From assembly GCA_016234855.1 (NCBI GenBank), contig JACRNO010000027.1:1-38665 (forward strand): a DNA stretch of 38,665 nucleotides, read 5' to 3'. The position numbers and the translations under genes were made by a program. The DNA is from Deltaproteobacteria bacterium (lineage in GTDB: Bacteria > Desulfobacterota > GWC2-55-46). Positions 16,742 to 26,155 of this stretch are shown piece after piece. The notes below the pieces were generated by a model. The model did no database searches. It was not told the origin of the DNA and saw only the letters and a program-made list of their open reading frames with translations. Position 1 is the first letter of the stretch. Each line of letters starts with the position of its first letter.

Positions 16742-17290
16742 CTACGGATTGATGGTTATGACCACCGTATCGGCATATGCGCCGGGAACGGCGTTCACAT
16801 AATCGGCGCCAAGGAGCGTGCCTTGAATGGTCAGCAGTGTATCGACGTTTTTCGGCACGGTCCCTGACGCAGGCAACAGCGTAAAGGCATATGGAATATA
16901 CTGGACAGGCACGGCAATGGAATTTATCATACGGGTTACGCCCGGCACGACTGAGTTGAGCCCGTCATTATGGGTGATGGCATAGGCAGCCGGATTGTCC
17001 TTGCCCTTGCAATTAAAGGTCATGGTCGTGGAGACGGTAACCGGGATGGGGTTCGACGGATCGAGCGTGCCGAAGTTGAGCGTTGCGGCGGGCGCGCTCA
17101 AGAGACACTTGTTGACAGAGAGCACCGTAGCGCCTATGGCCACGGGGGCGGTCTTCGAAGCCGCTGATGAGCACGCGGGAAGAAGGATTACGAAGACGGC
17201 AAAAAAGACGGCGGCGCAGGCCTGAAAAGACGTCCGCCGTCTTCCTCCGGGATTACCGTCTATGGGTCTTGCTACCTGTCTATGCTGCAT
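16742..17290 (-). CDS. Spore coat U (SCPU) domain pilin, second copy
   Basis: 182 aa. A basic N-terminus (about 22 residues) precedes a hydrophobic export segment (AAVFFAVFVILLPACSSAAS); Cys after LLPA could be a poor lipobox, otherwise signal peptidase I would cut after the SSA. The SCPU domain has ATLNFGTLDPSNPIPVTVST, TFNCKG and the C-terminal strand DYVNAVPGAYADTVVIT. The C-terminal strand is nearly the same as in the other two pilins while the rest has diverged, fitting duplication with a conserved assembly interface. It lies downstream of the terminator at 17331-17363, so it may be made at lower levels than the first pilin. Confidence 0.87.
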   Translation of the reverse strand: MQHRQVARPIDGNPGGRRRTSFQACAAVFFAVFVILLPACSSAASKTAPVAIGATVLSVNKCLLSAPAATLNFGTLDPSNPIPVTVSTTMTFNCKGKDNPAAYAITHNDGLNSVVPGVTRMINSIAVPVQYIPYAFTLLPASGTVPKNVDTLLTIQGTLLGADYVNAVPGAYADTVVITINP

Positions 17291-17330
17291 AATCCGCTGC
17301 CTTGTCTAACACAGCCGTTGAGCAGTAAGC

Positions 17331-17363
17331 AAAAAAGGGATGCCCCTTTCGCCTGAGCATCCC
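17331..17363 (-). terminator. Rho-independent terminator after the first pilin gene
   Basis: On the minus strand GGGATGC, 13-nt loop, GCATCCC, then TTTTTT. It lies between pilin 1 (stop 17423) and pilin 2 (start 17290). Partial read-through would make pilin 1 the most abundant product. Confidence 0.8.
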
Positions 17364-17422
17364 TCCTCGCTTAAAGATACATATAAATTACCTGTCCTGT
17401 CTCTGGCGTATTGGCGTGAGAC

Positions 17423-17896
17423 TTAGTAGGTCAGCGTAAGCACCATGGTGTCGCTGTATGCGCCCGGCACCGCGTTCACATAATCGGCGCTCGCGACGGT
17501 TGCGTCCATCGTGACGGTCTTATCCTGGCCCGCGCCCATACCGGTGCCCGCGCCTACCGCCGTGCCGCCGAGGGCGATGGAATAATTGATGAAGTTGGCG
17601 CCGTCCGTCATACAGTTCGAGCCGGCGCAGCTCCCGGAGTTAAGCCCTGCGTTATTGGTGAGCGCATATCCCGTGCCGTTGGAACAGCGAAACGTCACAT
17701 TGTTTGATACTACCACGTTGCCGCCGACCGAGGGGTCAAGCACAAAGGTAACGGTTGCCGGCGCGGTAATGGCGCTGCATACCGCGGCGACGTTTGCCTG
17801 AACAAGCACGTTGCTCGTCTTGGTCGCCGCCATTGCCGAGCCTGCGAAGATGAACGTCCCGACGGCTATCGCCGAAATTGCCAATATCCTCTTCAT
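17423..17896 (-). CDS. Spore coat U (SCPU) domain pilin, first (probably major) copy
   Basis: 157 aa with the best ribosome binding site of the cluster (AAGGAGG, 6 nt before ATG). A clean signal peptide (AISAIAVGTFIFAGSAMA) leads into an SCPU domain with Cys residues, TFRCSNGTGYALTNNAG and the C-terminal strand DYVNAVPGAYSDTMVLT. It is the first gene after the promoter at 18161-18189 and is followed by a terminator, so it is probably the major pilus subunit (inference). Confidence 0.9.
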   Translation of the reverse strand: MKRILAISAIAVGTFIFAGSAMAATKTSNVLVQANVAAVCSAITAPATVTFVLDPSVGGNVVVSNNVTFRCSNGTGYALTNNAGLNSGSCAGSNCMTDGANFINYSIALGGTAVGAGTGMGAGQDKTVTMDATVASADYVNAVPGAYSDTMVLTLTY

Positions 17897-18160
17897 CTAT
17901 TCCTCCTTGTCTTGCGCGTTGGTTGTGTGATTGGTTGTTTGTTGGTTGTTAACCTTGCCGCCGTCGTCAAACGCCTTGTTATTCTAATTTCCGTTCACCT
18001 CCTGCAACATCACCGTTCCGGCACAGTTCTACCCTGCATGAACGTCTTCTTGTTATTGCAACATCCGCTCTAACCTGTTTTATTTATAAATCAAGGGATG
18101 AACCGAACATATTGCAAGAGCAGGCCGCGCATACAGGCCAACGGCATCAAATTGCATATA
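17897..18160 (-). promoter_or_regulatory. Long 5' leader of the fimbrial operon
   Basis: About 260 nt separate the predicted promoter from the first pilin. Just before the ribosome binding site the leader is an A/C-rich, unstructured run of AACCAACAAACAACCAA-type repeats, likely favouring ribosome access. I looked for a GEMM-type c-di-GMP riboswitch and saw no match. No tRNA or other RNA gene was seen. Confidence 0.45.
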
Positions 18161-18189
18161 ATTTTATCTGAATCGTAAAGGGTTGTCAA
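18161..18189 (-). promoter_or_regulatory. Sigma70-like promoter of the fimbrial operon
   Basis: On the minus strand TTGACA (18184-18189), 17-bp spacer, TAAAAT (18161-18166). The -35 is perfect, the spacing optimal and the -10 matches 5 of 6. Confidence 0.7.
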
Positions 18190-18548
18190 GGGAAATTGAC
18201 AGATACTTGACGCTTGATTACAGCCTAATGCAATGCTTCCAAGATAAAACTTTTAATTGGCGTCTATTTTATGACTTGACTTGGAACACTCGTCAGCGGC
18301 TCTGCGAGGATTCACATCCAACGCGCCGCCCTCTCCATAGCAACCCGTCACGCATCGTGTCTTATGGTTGCCCTTATATATATTATCGACCATATCGAGG
18401 CGCAGCTTTAGCCTTTTTTTACTTGACATGGACAGCCCCATTTTGTTAGCGTATGAAGTCTTATTGTCTTCGTCTGAAAACGGTCTTAATCAGACCATAA
18501 CCTTTACGCAGTCAACCTAATAGTTTGCTGAAAAACTCAAAATCTATT
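18190..18548. other. Non-coding gap between fimbrial promoter and hairpin repeat
   Basis: About 360 bp, AT-richer than its surroundings. An 88-codon plus-strand frame (18183-18449) has no ribosome binding site and a low-quality composition. I see no gene, RNA or clear repeat here. Confidence 0.5.
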
Positions 18549-18672
18549 CAGGCTGCTCAAAAAGCTCCAGATGCTAGGCGTCGAGGAGCGAGGAATGAGG
18601 CGTATGTTGTGTATACGCCGCAGTGACGAGCGACGAAGACAACGAAGCAGATGGAGCTTTTTCAGCAGCCTG
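18549..18672 (+). repeat. ~124-bp hairpin element (MITE-like), copy 2
   Basis: Terminal inverted repeats caggctgct.aaaaagctcc / ggagctttttcagcagcctg. The interior has tcgaggagcgagg, ggcgtat/atacgcc and cagtgacgagcgacgaag. It ends 40 bp before the aminotransferase start and explains why that reading frame can be extended upstream. Confidence 0.85.
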
Positions 18673-18711
18673 CTAAAACCGAACAACGCAAAAGGAGGAA
18701 TACCAGCTATC

Positions 18712-19857
18712 ATGAAGAAGAGGTATCTTTTGGCTCCAGGCCCGACCCCTGTGCCCGAGGCGGCGCTTCTCGCAATGGCGCAGCCCATCATTCACCACAG
18801 GACGCCCCAGTTCTCCGAAATATTCAAGGAGACGGCGGAACTCCTCAAATACGTCTTCCAGACCGGCGAAGACGTCCTTATCCTCGCGGCCTCAGGCACC
18901 GGCGCCATGGAAGGCTCGATAGTGAACCTCTACTCCCCCGGAGACGAGGTTATAGTCATAAACGGCGGAAAGTTCGGCGAGAGATGGGTAAAGATTTCCG
19001 AGGCATACGGGCTCAAGGTCCATTGGCTCAAGGTTGAATGGGGCAAGGCCGTCAATCCGGCGGACGTAAAAAAGCTCCTCGACGAGAACCCGAAGGTCAG
19101 GGGCGTGCTCGTGCAGGCCTCAGAGACCTCGACCACGGCCGCGCACCCTATCAAGGAACTGGCAGCCATCACCAAGGACAGGGACTGCCTGCTCATAGTG
19201 GACGGCATAACCGCCGTCGGCGTCTTCGACGTGCCGATGGACGCATGGGGCGTTGACGTGCTCGTATCCGGCTCGCAGAAGGCATTCATGCTCCCGCCGG
19301 GTCTCGCGTTCGCGGCCCTGAGCCAGAAGGCATGGAAGTTTCAGGAGACCGCGAAGTGCCCGAAGTTCTACTTCGACTTCAAGAAGGAGCGCAAGAACCT
19401 CAAGGACAATACCACGGCATACACCCCGGCCGTCTCGCTCATCATCGGGCTCAACACCGCCCTCAAGATGATAAAGGAAGACGGACTTGAAAATACGTTC
19501 AAGCGCCACGACAGGCTCGCGCGCGCCACGCGCGCCGCAGGGGCCGCGCTCGGGCTCAAGCCCCTTGCGCCGGAGGCGCCGAGCAACGCCGCGACCGGCG
19601 TATTCGTGCCCGAAGGCGTGGACGGCGGCAAGCTCGTCAAGTACCTGCGCGACGAGATGGGCGTGACCATGGCCGGCGGCCAGGACCACCTCAAGGGCAA
19701 GATCCTGCGCATAGCGCACCTCGGCTACGTTGACACCTTCGACATCATCACATCCATCGCGGCCATCGAGATGGCGCTCGTCAAATTCGGGCACAAGGTC
19801 GAGTTGGGCAAGGCAGTCGGCGCGGCGCAGCAAGTACTTCTCGAGGGGTATAAATAA
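18712..19857 (+). CDS. Class V pyridoxal-phosphate aminotransferase (serine/alanine-glyoxylate type)
   Basis: 381 aa. The start at 18712 follows AAAGGAGG; upstream in-frame sequence is repeat DNA. Family features: N-terminal LLAPGPTPVPEAAL and HHRTPQF, cofactor loop SGTGAMEGSIVNL, Asp in DGITAVGVFDVPMD, and the Schiff-base Lys in VSGSQKAFMLPPG. It overlaps serA by one base (TAATG). Given this coupling it probably acts as the phosphoserine (or serine-pyruvate) aminotransferase of serine synthesis, as such class V enzymes do in organisms without a classical SerC. That role is inferred from context. Confidence 0.9.
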   Translation: MKKRYLLAPGPTPVPEAALLAMAQPIIHHRTPQFSEIFKETAELLKYVFQTGEDVLILAASGTGAMEGSIVNLYSPGDEVIVINGGKFGERWVKISEAYGLKVHWLKVEWGKAVNPADVKKLLDENPKVRGVLVQASETSTTAAHPIKELAAITKDRDCLLIVDGITAVGVFDVPMDAWGVDVLVSGSQKAFMLPPGLAFAALSQKAWKFQETAKCPKFYFDFKKERKNLKDNTTAYTPAVSLIIGLNTALKMIKEDGLENTFKRHDRLARATRAAGAALGLKPLAPEAPSNAATGVFVPEGVDGGKLVKYLRDEMGVTMAGGQDHLKGKILRIAHLGYVDTFDIITSIAAIEMALVKFGHKVELGKAVGAAQQVLLEGYK

Positions 19858-21440
19858 TGAAGGTACTGATAAGCGACAGCATGTCCGCGAGGGCGGTAGA
19901 AGTCCTCAAGGCCGCGCCCGGAGTAACCGTTGACGTCATCACCGGCCTCAAGCCGGACGAGCTCAAACAGAAGATAAAGGACTACCACGCCATCGTCGTC
20001 AGGAGCGCGACGAAGGTCACGGCCGAGATACTGGAAGCGGCCGAGAACCTCAAAGTGGTCGGCCGCGCCGGCACCGGGGTCGACAACGTCGACGTCAACG
20101 CGGCGACCAAGAAGGGCGTCGTGGTAATGAACACACCCGGCGGCAACACCGTAACCACGGCCGAGCACGCCGTTGCCATGATGGTGGCCCTTGCAAGAAA
20201 GATCCCCCAGGCCACAGCTTCGATGAAGCGCGGCGAATGGGAAAAGAAGAAGTACGAAGGCACCGAGCTGACCGGCAAGACGCTTGGCATACTCGGCGTG
20301 GGTAACATTGGCGCGGTCGTGGCCTCGCGCGCCATCGGGCTTCACATGAACGTCATCGCCTACGACCCGTTCATCTCCGCTGAGGCGGCGGACAAGCTCG
20401 GCGTGGGGCTCGTAGCCCTCGACGAACTCTACAGGAAGAGCGACTTCATCTCCATTCACGTCCCGCTTCTCAACGAGACGAAGAACCTCGTCAACGCCGA
20501 GGCCTTCGCAAAGATGAAAAAGGGCGTCAAGCTCATCAACTGCGCCAGGGGCGGCATCGTCAACGAGGCCGACCTCGCCGAGGCCGTCAGATCCAAACAG
20601 GTCTCCGGCGCCGCGCTCGACGTCTTTGAAAAAGAGCCGCCTGCCGCCGACAACCCGCTGCTTGCCATGGAAGAGGTAATACTGACCCCGCACCTCGGCG
20701 CATCCACCTTCGAGGCGCAGGAGAACGTCGCCATCGCGGTGGCCGAACAGATAGTAGACTATCTCGTAAACGGCACCGTCAGGAACGCCGTCAACGTCCC
20801 GTCCGTGCCCGGCGAACTGCTCGCGGCGCTCGGGCCGTATATCTCGCTCGGCGAGAAGCTCGGCAGCTTTCAGGGGCAGATCCTCACGGGCGGCATCGAG
20901 GAAATCACCGTCGAGTACAGCGGCGAGGTCGTCAACTACGACGTCGCCCCGATAACCATCGCCTGCATAAAGGGGCTGCTTGACCAGGTCCTCGACACCT
21001 ACGTCAACTTCGTCAACGCGCCTTTCGTGGCGAAGGAGCGCGGGATAAAGGTCATAGAGACCAAAACCTCGCGGGCGACGGACTTCGCCTCGTCCATCAC
21101 CATCAAGGTCAGGACGAAAGGGGGCGAGAACATCGTCGAGGGCGCGCTCTTCGGCAAGAAAGAGCCGAGGCTCGTGCGCATCGACAAGTTCGTCATCGAC
21201 GCTGTGCCGGAAGGCTACCTCCTGCTCCTCCATAACGAAGACAAGCCCGGCGTCATCGGCAACGTGGGCACGCTGCTTGCGGCCTCGAACGTCAACATCG
21301 CGCGGCTGCACCTCGGCAGGCAGACCGTCGGCGCGGAAGCCGTCTCCATCTGGAGCGTCGACACGCCGCTTCCGAAGGGGCTGCTTGAAAAGCTCGTAAA
21401 ACTCCCGCACATGATTTCCGCGAGGGTCATAGAACTATAG
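19857..21440 (+). CDS. serA: D-3-phosphoglycerate dehydrogenase
   Basis: 527 aa, the long SerA type. It oxidises 3-phosphoglycerate to phosphohydroxypyruvate with NAD, the first step of serine synthesis. Substrate/NAD domain about 1-315: GRAGTGVDNVDV, Rossmann motif GILGVGNIGAVVA, catalytic Arg in NCARGGIVNE, Glu in FEKEPP, His in LTPHLGAST. Then an intervening (ASB) domain about 325-450 and a C-terminal ACT domain (LLLHNEDKPGVIGNVGTLLA) for serine feedback. It is translationally coupled to the upstream aminotransferase. Confidence 0.97.
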   Translation: MKVLISDSMSARAVEVLKAAPGVTVDVITGLKPDELKQKIKDYHAIVVRSATKVTAEILEAAENLKVVGRAGTGVDNVDVNAATKKGVVVMNTPGGNTVTTAEHAVAMMVALARKIPQATASMKRGEWEKKKYEGTELTGKTLGILGVGNIGAVVASRAIGLHMNVIAYDPFISAEAADKLGVGLVALDELYRKSDFISIHVPLLNETKNLVNAEAFAKMKKGVKLINCARGGIVNEADLAEAVRSKQVSGAALDVFEKEPPAADNPLLAMEEVILTPHLGASTFEAQENVAIAVAEQIVDYLVNGTVRNAVNVPSVPGELLAALGPYISLGEKLGSFQGQILTGGIEEITVEYSGEVVNYDVAPITIACIKGLLDQVLDTYVNFVNAPFVAKERGIKVIETKTSRATDFASSITIKVRTKGGENIVEGALFGKKEPRLVRIDKFVIDAVPEGYLLLLHNEDKPGVIGNVGTLLAASNVNIARLHLGRQTVGAEAVSIWSVDTPLPKGLLEKLVKLPHMISARVIEL

Positions 21441-21457
21441 GTCATGATTCTCCCGTG

Positions 21458-21501
21458 GAGCGGAGGCGGCCGGTCGACTATTACCGGCGGCCGCCCCGCT
21501 C
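21458..21501 (+). terminator. Long GC-rich hairpin after serA
   Basis: GAGCGG.GGCGGCCGGT pairs with ACCGGCGGCCGCCCCGCTC around an 8-nt loop, 17 bp after the serA stop. There is no U-tract directly after it, so termination is likely but not certain. Confidence 0.45.
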
Positions 21502-21565
21502 GACGGATTAAGGTTTTCGCGGCAGTTGCATACTATTGACGTAACAGGCTGAAAAAAATTTAAAA

Positions 21566-22570
21566 ATGACAATCCAGACCGTAATATCCCTCCCTCAGGG
21601 CGTCAGGGACATACTGCCCGAAGAGACCAAAAAGATAACCGCCGTGGAGACGTCCATCCTCGCCGTCTTCGAGCGCTACGGGTTTGCAAGGATCATAACC
21701 CCTCTGCTTGAATACGTCGAGACTCTCTCACTTGGCATGGGCGAGAGCCTCAAGGACAGGGTCTTGAAGTTCATCGACCCGTCAACCGGCAGGGTGGTGG
21801 CCATACGCCCGGACATCACCCCGCAGATAGCGCGGGTGGTGGCGACGAGGATGCGCGATTATCCGCTCCCGCTGCGGCTGTGCTATAATGAAAACGTCCT
21901 GCGCTACCAGGAGCCGCGCGACGGCAAGTCCCGCGAGGTGCTCCAACTCGGGGCTGAATTCATCTCCGCCGGGCCGACGCCTGAGGCCGACGCCGAGATG
22001 ATATGCATGGCCGTGGAGTCGCTCCTGGCCCTCGGGCTCAAGGGCTTCAAGATCGACGTCGGCGACGTCGGCTTTCTGCGCGCCATACTCGACCGCTTAA
22101 ACGTCGCCCGCGCCGAGCGCGAGCGCATCAAGGGAGCCATCGCCATAAAAGACTCTTCAGGCCTTGACGCGATACTCGCGGGCATCGGCCCGAAGGCTTT
22201 GAGCACCGGCGACAGACGGCTCCTGCTGAACCTGACCACCTTCTACGGCGAAGAAGAGGTGCTGAAGAAGGCCGCTGCCTTTACCACGGGGGCCGAGACG
22301 GCCGCCGCGCTCGCCAACCTTGAGCGCGTCATGGAGATTATCGCGGCAAAGGGCTTCAAGGATTTCATCACCATAGACCTCGGAGAGGTCAGGGGCTTCG
22401 ATTATTACACGGGCATCATCTTCGAGGGTTTCGCAACGGGCATCGGCAAGGCGATACTCTCAGGCGGCAGGTACGACACCCTCCCGGCCAAATACGGATA
22501 CCCGGTCGCGGCCACGGGATTTGCCTTTGACGTGGAAAATATCGTCACGGCACTTGACAGAAAGTTTTGA
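21566..22570 (+). CDS. hisZ: ATP phosphoribosyltransferase regulatory subunit
   Basis: 334 aa. It resembles the histidyl-tRNA synthetase catalytic core but lacks the anticodon-binding domain, as in HisZ. Motif 2-like RPDITPQIARVVATRM, RLCYNENVLRYQEPRDGKSRE, and the C-terminal RGFDYYTGIIFEGF and GGRYDTLPAKYG are diagnostic. It forms a hetero-complex with a short HisG (not in the window) for the first step of histidine synthesis. The serA-hisZ-purA order is one I associate with Desulfobacterota/Nitrospirota-like genomes. Confidence 0.95.
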   Translation: MTIQTVISLPQGVRDILPEETKKITAVETSILAVFERYGFARIITPLLEYVETLSLGMGESLKDRVLKFIDPSTGRVVAIRPDITPQIARVVATRMRDYPLPLRLCYNENVLRYQEPRDGKSREVLQLGAEFISAGPTPEADAEMICMAVESLLALGLKGFKIDVGDVGFLRAILDRLNVARAERERIKGAIAIKDSSGLDAILAGIGPKALSTGDRRLLLNLTTFYGEEEVLKKAAAFTTGAETAAALANLERVMEIIAAKGFKDFITIDLGEVRGFDYYTGIIFEGFATGIGKAILSGGRYDTLPAKYGYPVAATGFAFDVENIVTALDRKF

Positions 22571-22581
22571 AATAGTATATG
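22554..22581 (+). promoter_or_regulatory. Possible purA promoter inside the hisZ 3' end
   Basis: TTGACA (22554-22559), 16-bp spacer, TATATG (22576-22581). It would give purA a leader of about 125 nt, independent of hisZ. Confidence 0.5.
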
Positions 22582-22670
22582 GTAAAGGATGAAGTTTAGG
22601 AATCAGAACTCCGGGGCCGCACAGCCAGAGAGCCTACGCCCCGCTCTTCTATTTTAAAACCGTATCCACC

Positions 22671-24007
<1,337 letters not shown>

Positions 24008-24030
24008 TAAGATTGTCGATAAAATTACAG

Positions 24031-24066
24031 AAAGGCCGCGGGCTGTCTCCGCGGCCTTTGTCATTT
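24031..24066 (+). terminator. Rho-independent terminator of purA
   Basis: Stem AAAGGCCGCGG/CCGCGGCCTTT with a short loop, then GTCATTTC. It lies 24 bp after the stop. Confidence 0.75.
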
Positions 24067-24099
24067 CATCATGAACCATGCCAAAGCACGTGCGACTGC

Positions 24100-24274
24100 G
24101 CGCACCACGGGCAATGGTGTATCCGTAGCGCAGACCTTTAGGTCTGCGTCTTTGCCCCTGCCGCATGACCGCCTGCTTCAGGGCTAAAGCCCTGAGCTAC
24201 GGAAAAACATATCGTGTGCCGGCACAAACCGCTTTCCTTTTCCCCGTGACACAAAATACTTGACGTTACCGCGA
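24100..24274 (+). repeat. Dispersed ~170-bp repeat, copy 2
   Basis: Direct-orientation match to 9954-10128 with scattered substitutions and small indels. It occupies the gap between purA's terminator and the convergent thioesterase gene. Confidence 0.8.
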
Positions 24275-24282
24275 CGCATCAT

Positions 24283-24678
24283 CTATCCAACCGCGCCAAG
24301 CGCGTCCCTGAGCGAGCGCGGTATCCTGACGGGACGGCCCGCGGCATTGACGCAGGCCAGTATCACGCTACCCTTGACCGCCACGTCGTCAGAATCCTCC
24401 CGCATGACAATATGCTCAAAGGTCATAGTAACGCCCTCTATTGACGACACTCGCGTATCAACGCGGATAAGCTCACCGTACCTGCAGGGCGCGATATACG
24501 AAACCTCGGCCTTTGTCACGACAAAGACGACCCCTTCCGCGTGCAGGCCGGGCAGCGAGATGCCCTTCTCCCTCAAAAACTCCGTCCTGCCGCGCTCAAA
24601 GTACTTGAGATAGTTGGCGTAATATACGACCCCGCCGCAGTCCGTGTCCTCGTAATATATCCTTATCCATATCTCCAT
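24283..24678 (-). CDS. ybgC: YbgC/FadM-type acyl-CoA thioesterase (hotdog fold)
   Basis: 131 aa, typical hotdog thioesterase length. The N-terminal RIYYEDTDCGGVVYYANYLK carries the catalytic Asp of the 4-hydroxybenzoyl-CoA thioesterase/YbgC family. FERGRTEFLRE follows. In proteobacteria YbgC is linked to tol-pal, but no tol genes are here. The exact acyl-CoA substrate cannot be told. Confidence 0.88.
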   Translation of the reverse strand: MEIWIRIYYEDTDCGGVVYYANYLKYFERGRTEFLREKGISLPGLHAEGVVFVVTKAEVSYIAPCRYGELIRVDTRVSSIEGVTMTFEHIVMREDSDDVAVKGSVILACVNAAGRPVRIPRSLRDALGAVG

Positions 24679-24792
24679 GAAAGGGACGATAGCAGATTAC
24701 CACTCACTTTACAAGACGCCCTGTTTTTTCCTTTGAAATATCCCCGGCTACGGCATAGAATCATATCAAGGCCTGATGGTCAGGGGGGGTAT

Positions 24793-25521
24793 ATGACAGG
24801 CACGGTAAAGCGGCTGCCCGACCTGCGCCTGATTAAGGGAGCGCGCCGATTGATCGACGGAGGCGGACATATAAAGGGACTTATTGCCGTCCTTGCGGCG
24901 CTCTTGCTCGTAACCCTGCCGACTCTGTGCGCCGAGGCCTCGGTTGTCAGACGGACGAGCCTTGCGCCGAATATCCAGAAGGCCCCGCTCCCCAAAAGAC
25001 ACCAGACCCTTGTGAGACTGGCGCGCGGTAAATTCCTGGTGGCCAAACGCGGGATGAAGGACATGCGTTTCGCTCAGACGGTCATCCTGCTGCTGGAATA
25101 CGGCAGCCAGGGCGCGGGCGGCCTGATAATCAACCGCCCCACGCCGGTGGCCGTATCAGACGTCATAAAGGACATCAACCCAGGCAGGCTCGCAAGCGGC
25201 AAGGTCTACATCGGAGGGCCTGTCGAGCCGAACACCATTGTGATGCTCATCCGGGCGTCAAAGCAGCCGGAAGGCGCGCTGCACGTATTCGATAACGTTT
25301 ACATCACCTCACGGAAGGATACCTTCGACAACGCGGCCTCTGACGACAGGCTTGCCGCGGACTGCCGCCTCTATGCCGGATACGCGAGCTGGGCGCCGCT
25401 CCAACTCGACAAGGAGATATTTCACGGGGACTGGTTCGTGATTGACGGCGACGTCAGGACGGTCTTTGAAGCCGGTGCTGAAGATATATGGCCCTCGCTC
25501 ATGCGCAAACTTGAGCCTTGA
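24793..25521 (+). CDS. Exported YqgE/AlgH (UPF0301) family protein
   Basis: 242 aa. Residues 72-240 are a YqgE/AlgH domain: GKFLVAKRGMKDMRFAQTVI, LLEYGSQGAGGLIINRPTP, VYIGGPVE, YAGYASWAPLQLDKEI, and the final W-PS-LMRKLEP. Unlike the usual cytoplasmic ~185-aa proteins it has about 70 extra N-terminal residues with a hydrophobic helix (IKGLIAVLAALLLVTLPTL) and an Ala-x-Ala-like end (CAEAS), implying export or a membrane anchor. The biochemical role of the family is unknown. Start chosen at the ATG after a G-rich ribosome binding site. Confidence 0.87.
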   Translation: MTGTVKRLPDLRLIKGARRLIDGGGHIKGLIAVLAALLLVTLPTLCAEASVVRRTSLAPNIQKAPLPKRHQTLVRLARGKFLVAKRGMKDMRFAQTVILLLEYGSQGAGGLIINRPTPVAVSDVIKDINPGRLASGKVYIGGPVEPNTIVMLIRASKQPEGALHVFDNVYITSRKDTFDNAASDDRLAADCRLYAGYASWAPLQLDKEIFHGDWFVIDGDVRTVFEAGAEDIWPSLMRKLEP

Positions 25522-25720
25522 ACCCGCATCAAACCATGATAGACGCCGCACAAGTCAGTAGCGGCCGACATAAGAAATATCATATCAGCAGCCCTAACTG
25601 CATGCGATAATACACGCATGAGAATATCGCCCAATGCGCGGACAAGGGCCGGTCGACGACGGTTGATCCCTGCCCTGAAATGACTAAAATACATGAAACA
25701 TAAAAACGGAGGGAGACGAG

Positions 25721-26020
25721 ATGGAGTTCATCAATCTGGATGAAAGGATAGGGTTCGCCGCCGAGTTCATGCCGAGGATATTGCGCGTAAAGCCGGAATA
25801 CAAGGTGCCCCTCATCTGCATGGAGCCTGGCCAGGAGATAAAGCCGCATCAGAGCGGAACCGGGGTCTTTTACATAGTGAGCGGAAGCGGCGTCATCACG
25901 GTCGAGGGCAAGGAGACGCCGGTCAAGGCAGGGAATATGATATTCGTTGAAAAGGGCGAGAGCCGCGGCATACGGACGACCGATGAAAAACTCGTGGCCT
26001 TTGCCGTGCACATAAGCTGA
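25721..26020 (+). CDS. Small cupin-domain protein
   Basis: 99 aa, strong ribosome binding site (GGAGGGAG). Single cupin barrel with CMEPGQEIKPHQSGTGVFYIVSG and a second motif PVKAGNMIFVEKGESRGI. Only one His of the usual metal-binding set remains in motif 1 (PHQ in place of HxH), so metal-dependent catalysis is doubtful; it may be a binding or regulatory cupin. Monocistronic. Confidence 0.85.
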   Translation: MEFINLDERIGFAAEFMPRILRVKPEYKVPLICMEPGQEIKPHQSGTGVFYIVSGSGVITVEGKETPVKAGNMIFVEKGESRGIRTTDEKLVAFAVHIS

Positions 26021-26042
26021 ACGAAGAGATTTACCCGTGCGC

Positions 26043-26081
26043 CCGAAATAAAAGAAGCGGGGCGATTACCCGCCCCGCTTC
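26043..26081 (-). terminator. Terminator between cupin and TPR lipoprotein genes
   Basis: Stem GAAGCGGGGCG/CGCCCCGCTTC. On the minus strand it is followed by TTTTATTT, so it best serves the minus-strand lipoprotein gene and may stop both convergent transcripts. Confidence 0.75.
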
Positions 26082-26155
26082 ACTATCGGCCAAGTCCATT
26101 CATTGCCGCGCCGCGGCCTTCATGCACGGACGTCTTCCCGCCACACAACCCTGCC

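Noticed and set aside
17897-18160. c-di-GMP riboswitch in the fimbrial leader
   Set aside because: Considered because of the MshEN gene downstream, but no GEMM-type conserved core or tetraloop-receptor pattern is visible.
18183-18449. 88-codon plus-strand frame between the fimbrial and serine loci
   Set aside because: No ribosome binding site, atypical composition, no recognisable motif.
18571-18711. N-terminal extension of the aminotransferase
   Set aside because: The extension is translated hairpin-repeat DNA; AAAGGAGG and family alignment support 18712.
19725-21410. Long antisense frame opposite serA (561 codons)
   Set aside because: It is a shadow frame caused by GC-rich third positions; the plus strand has full-length SerA with all motifs.
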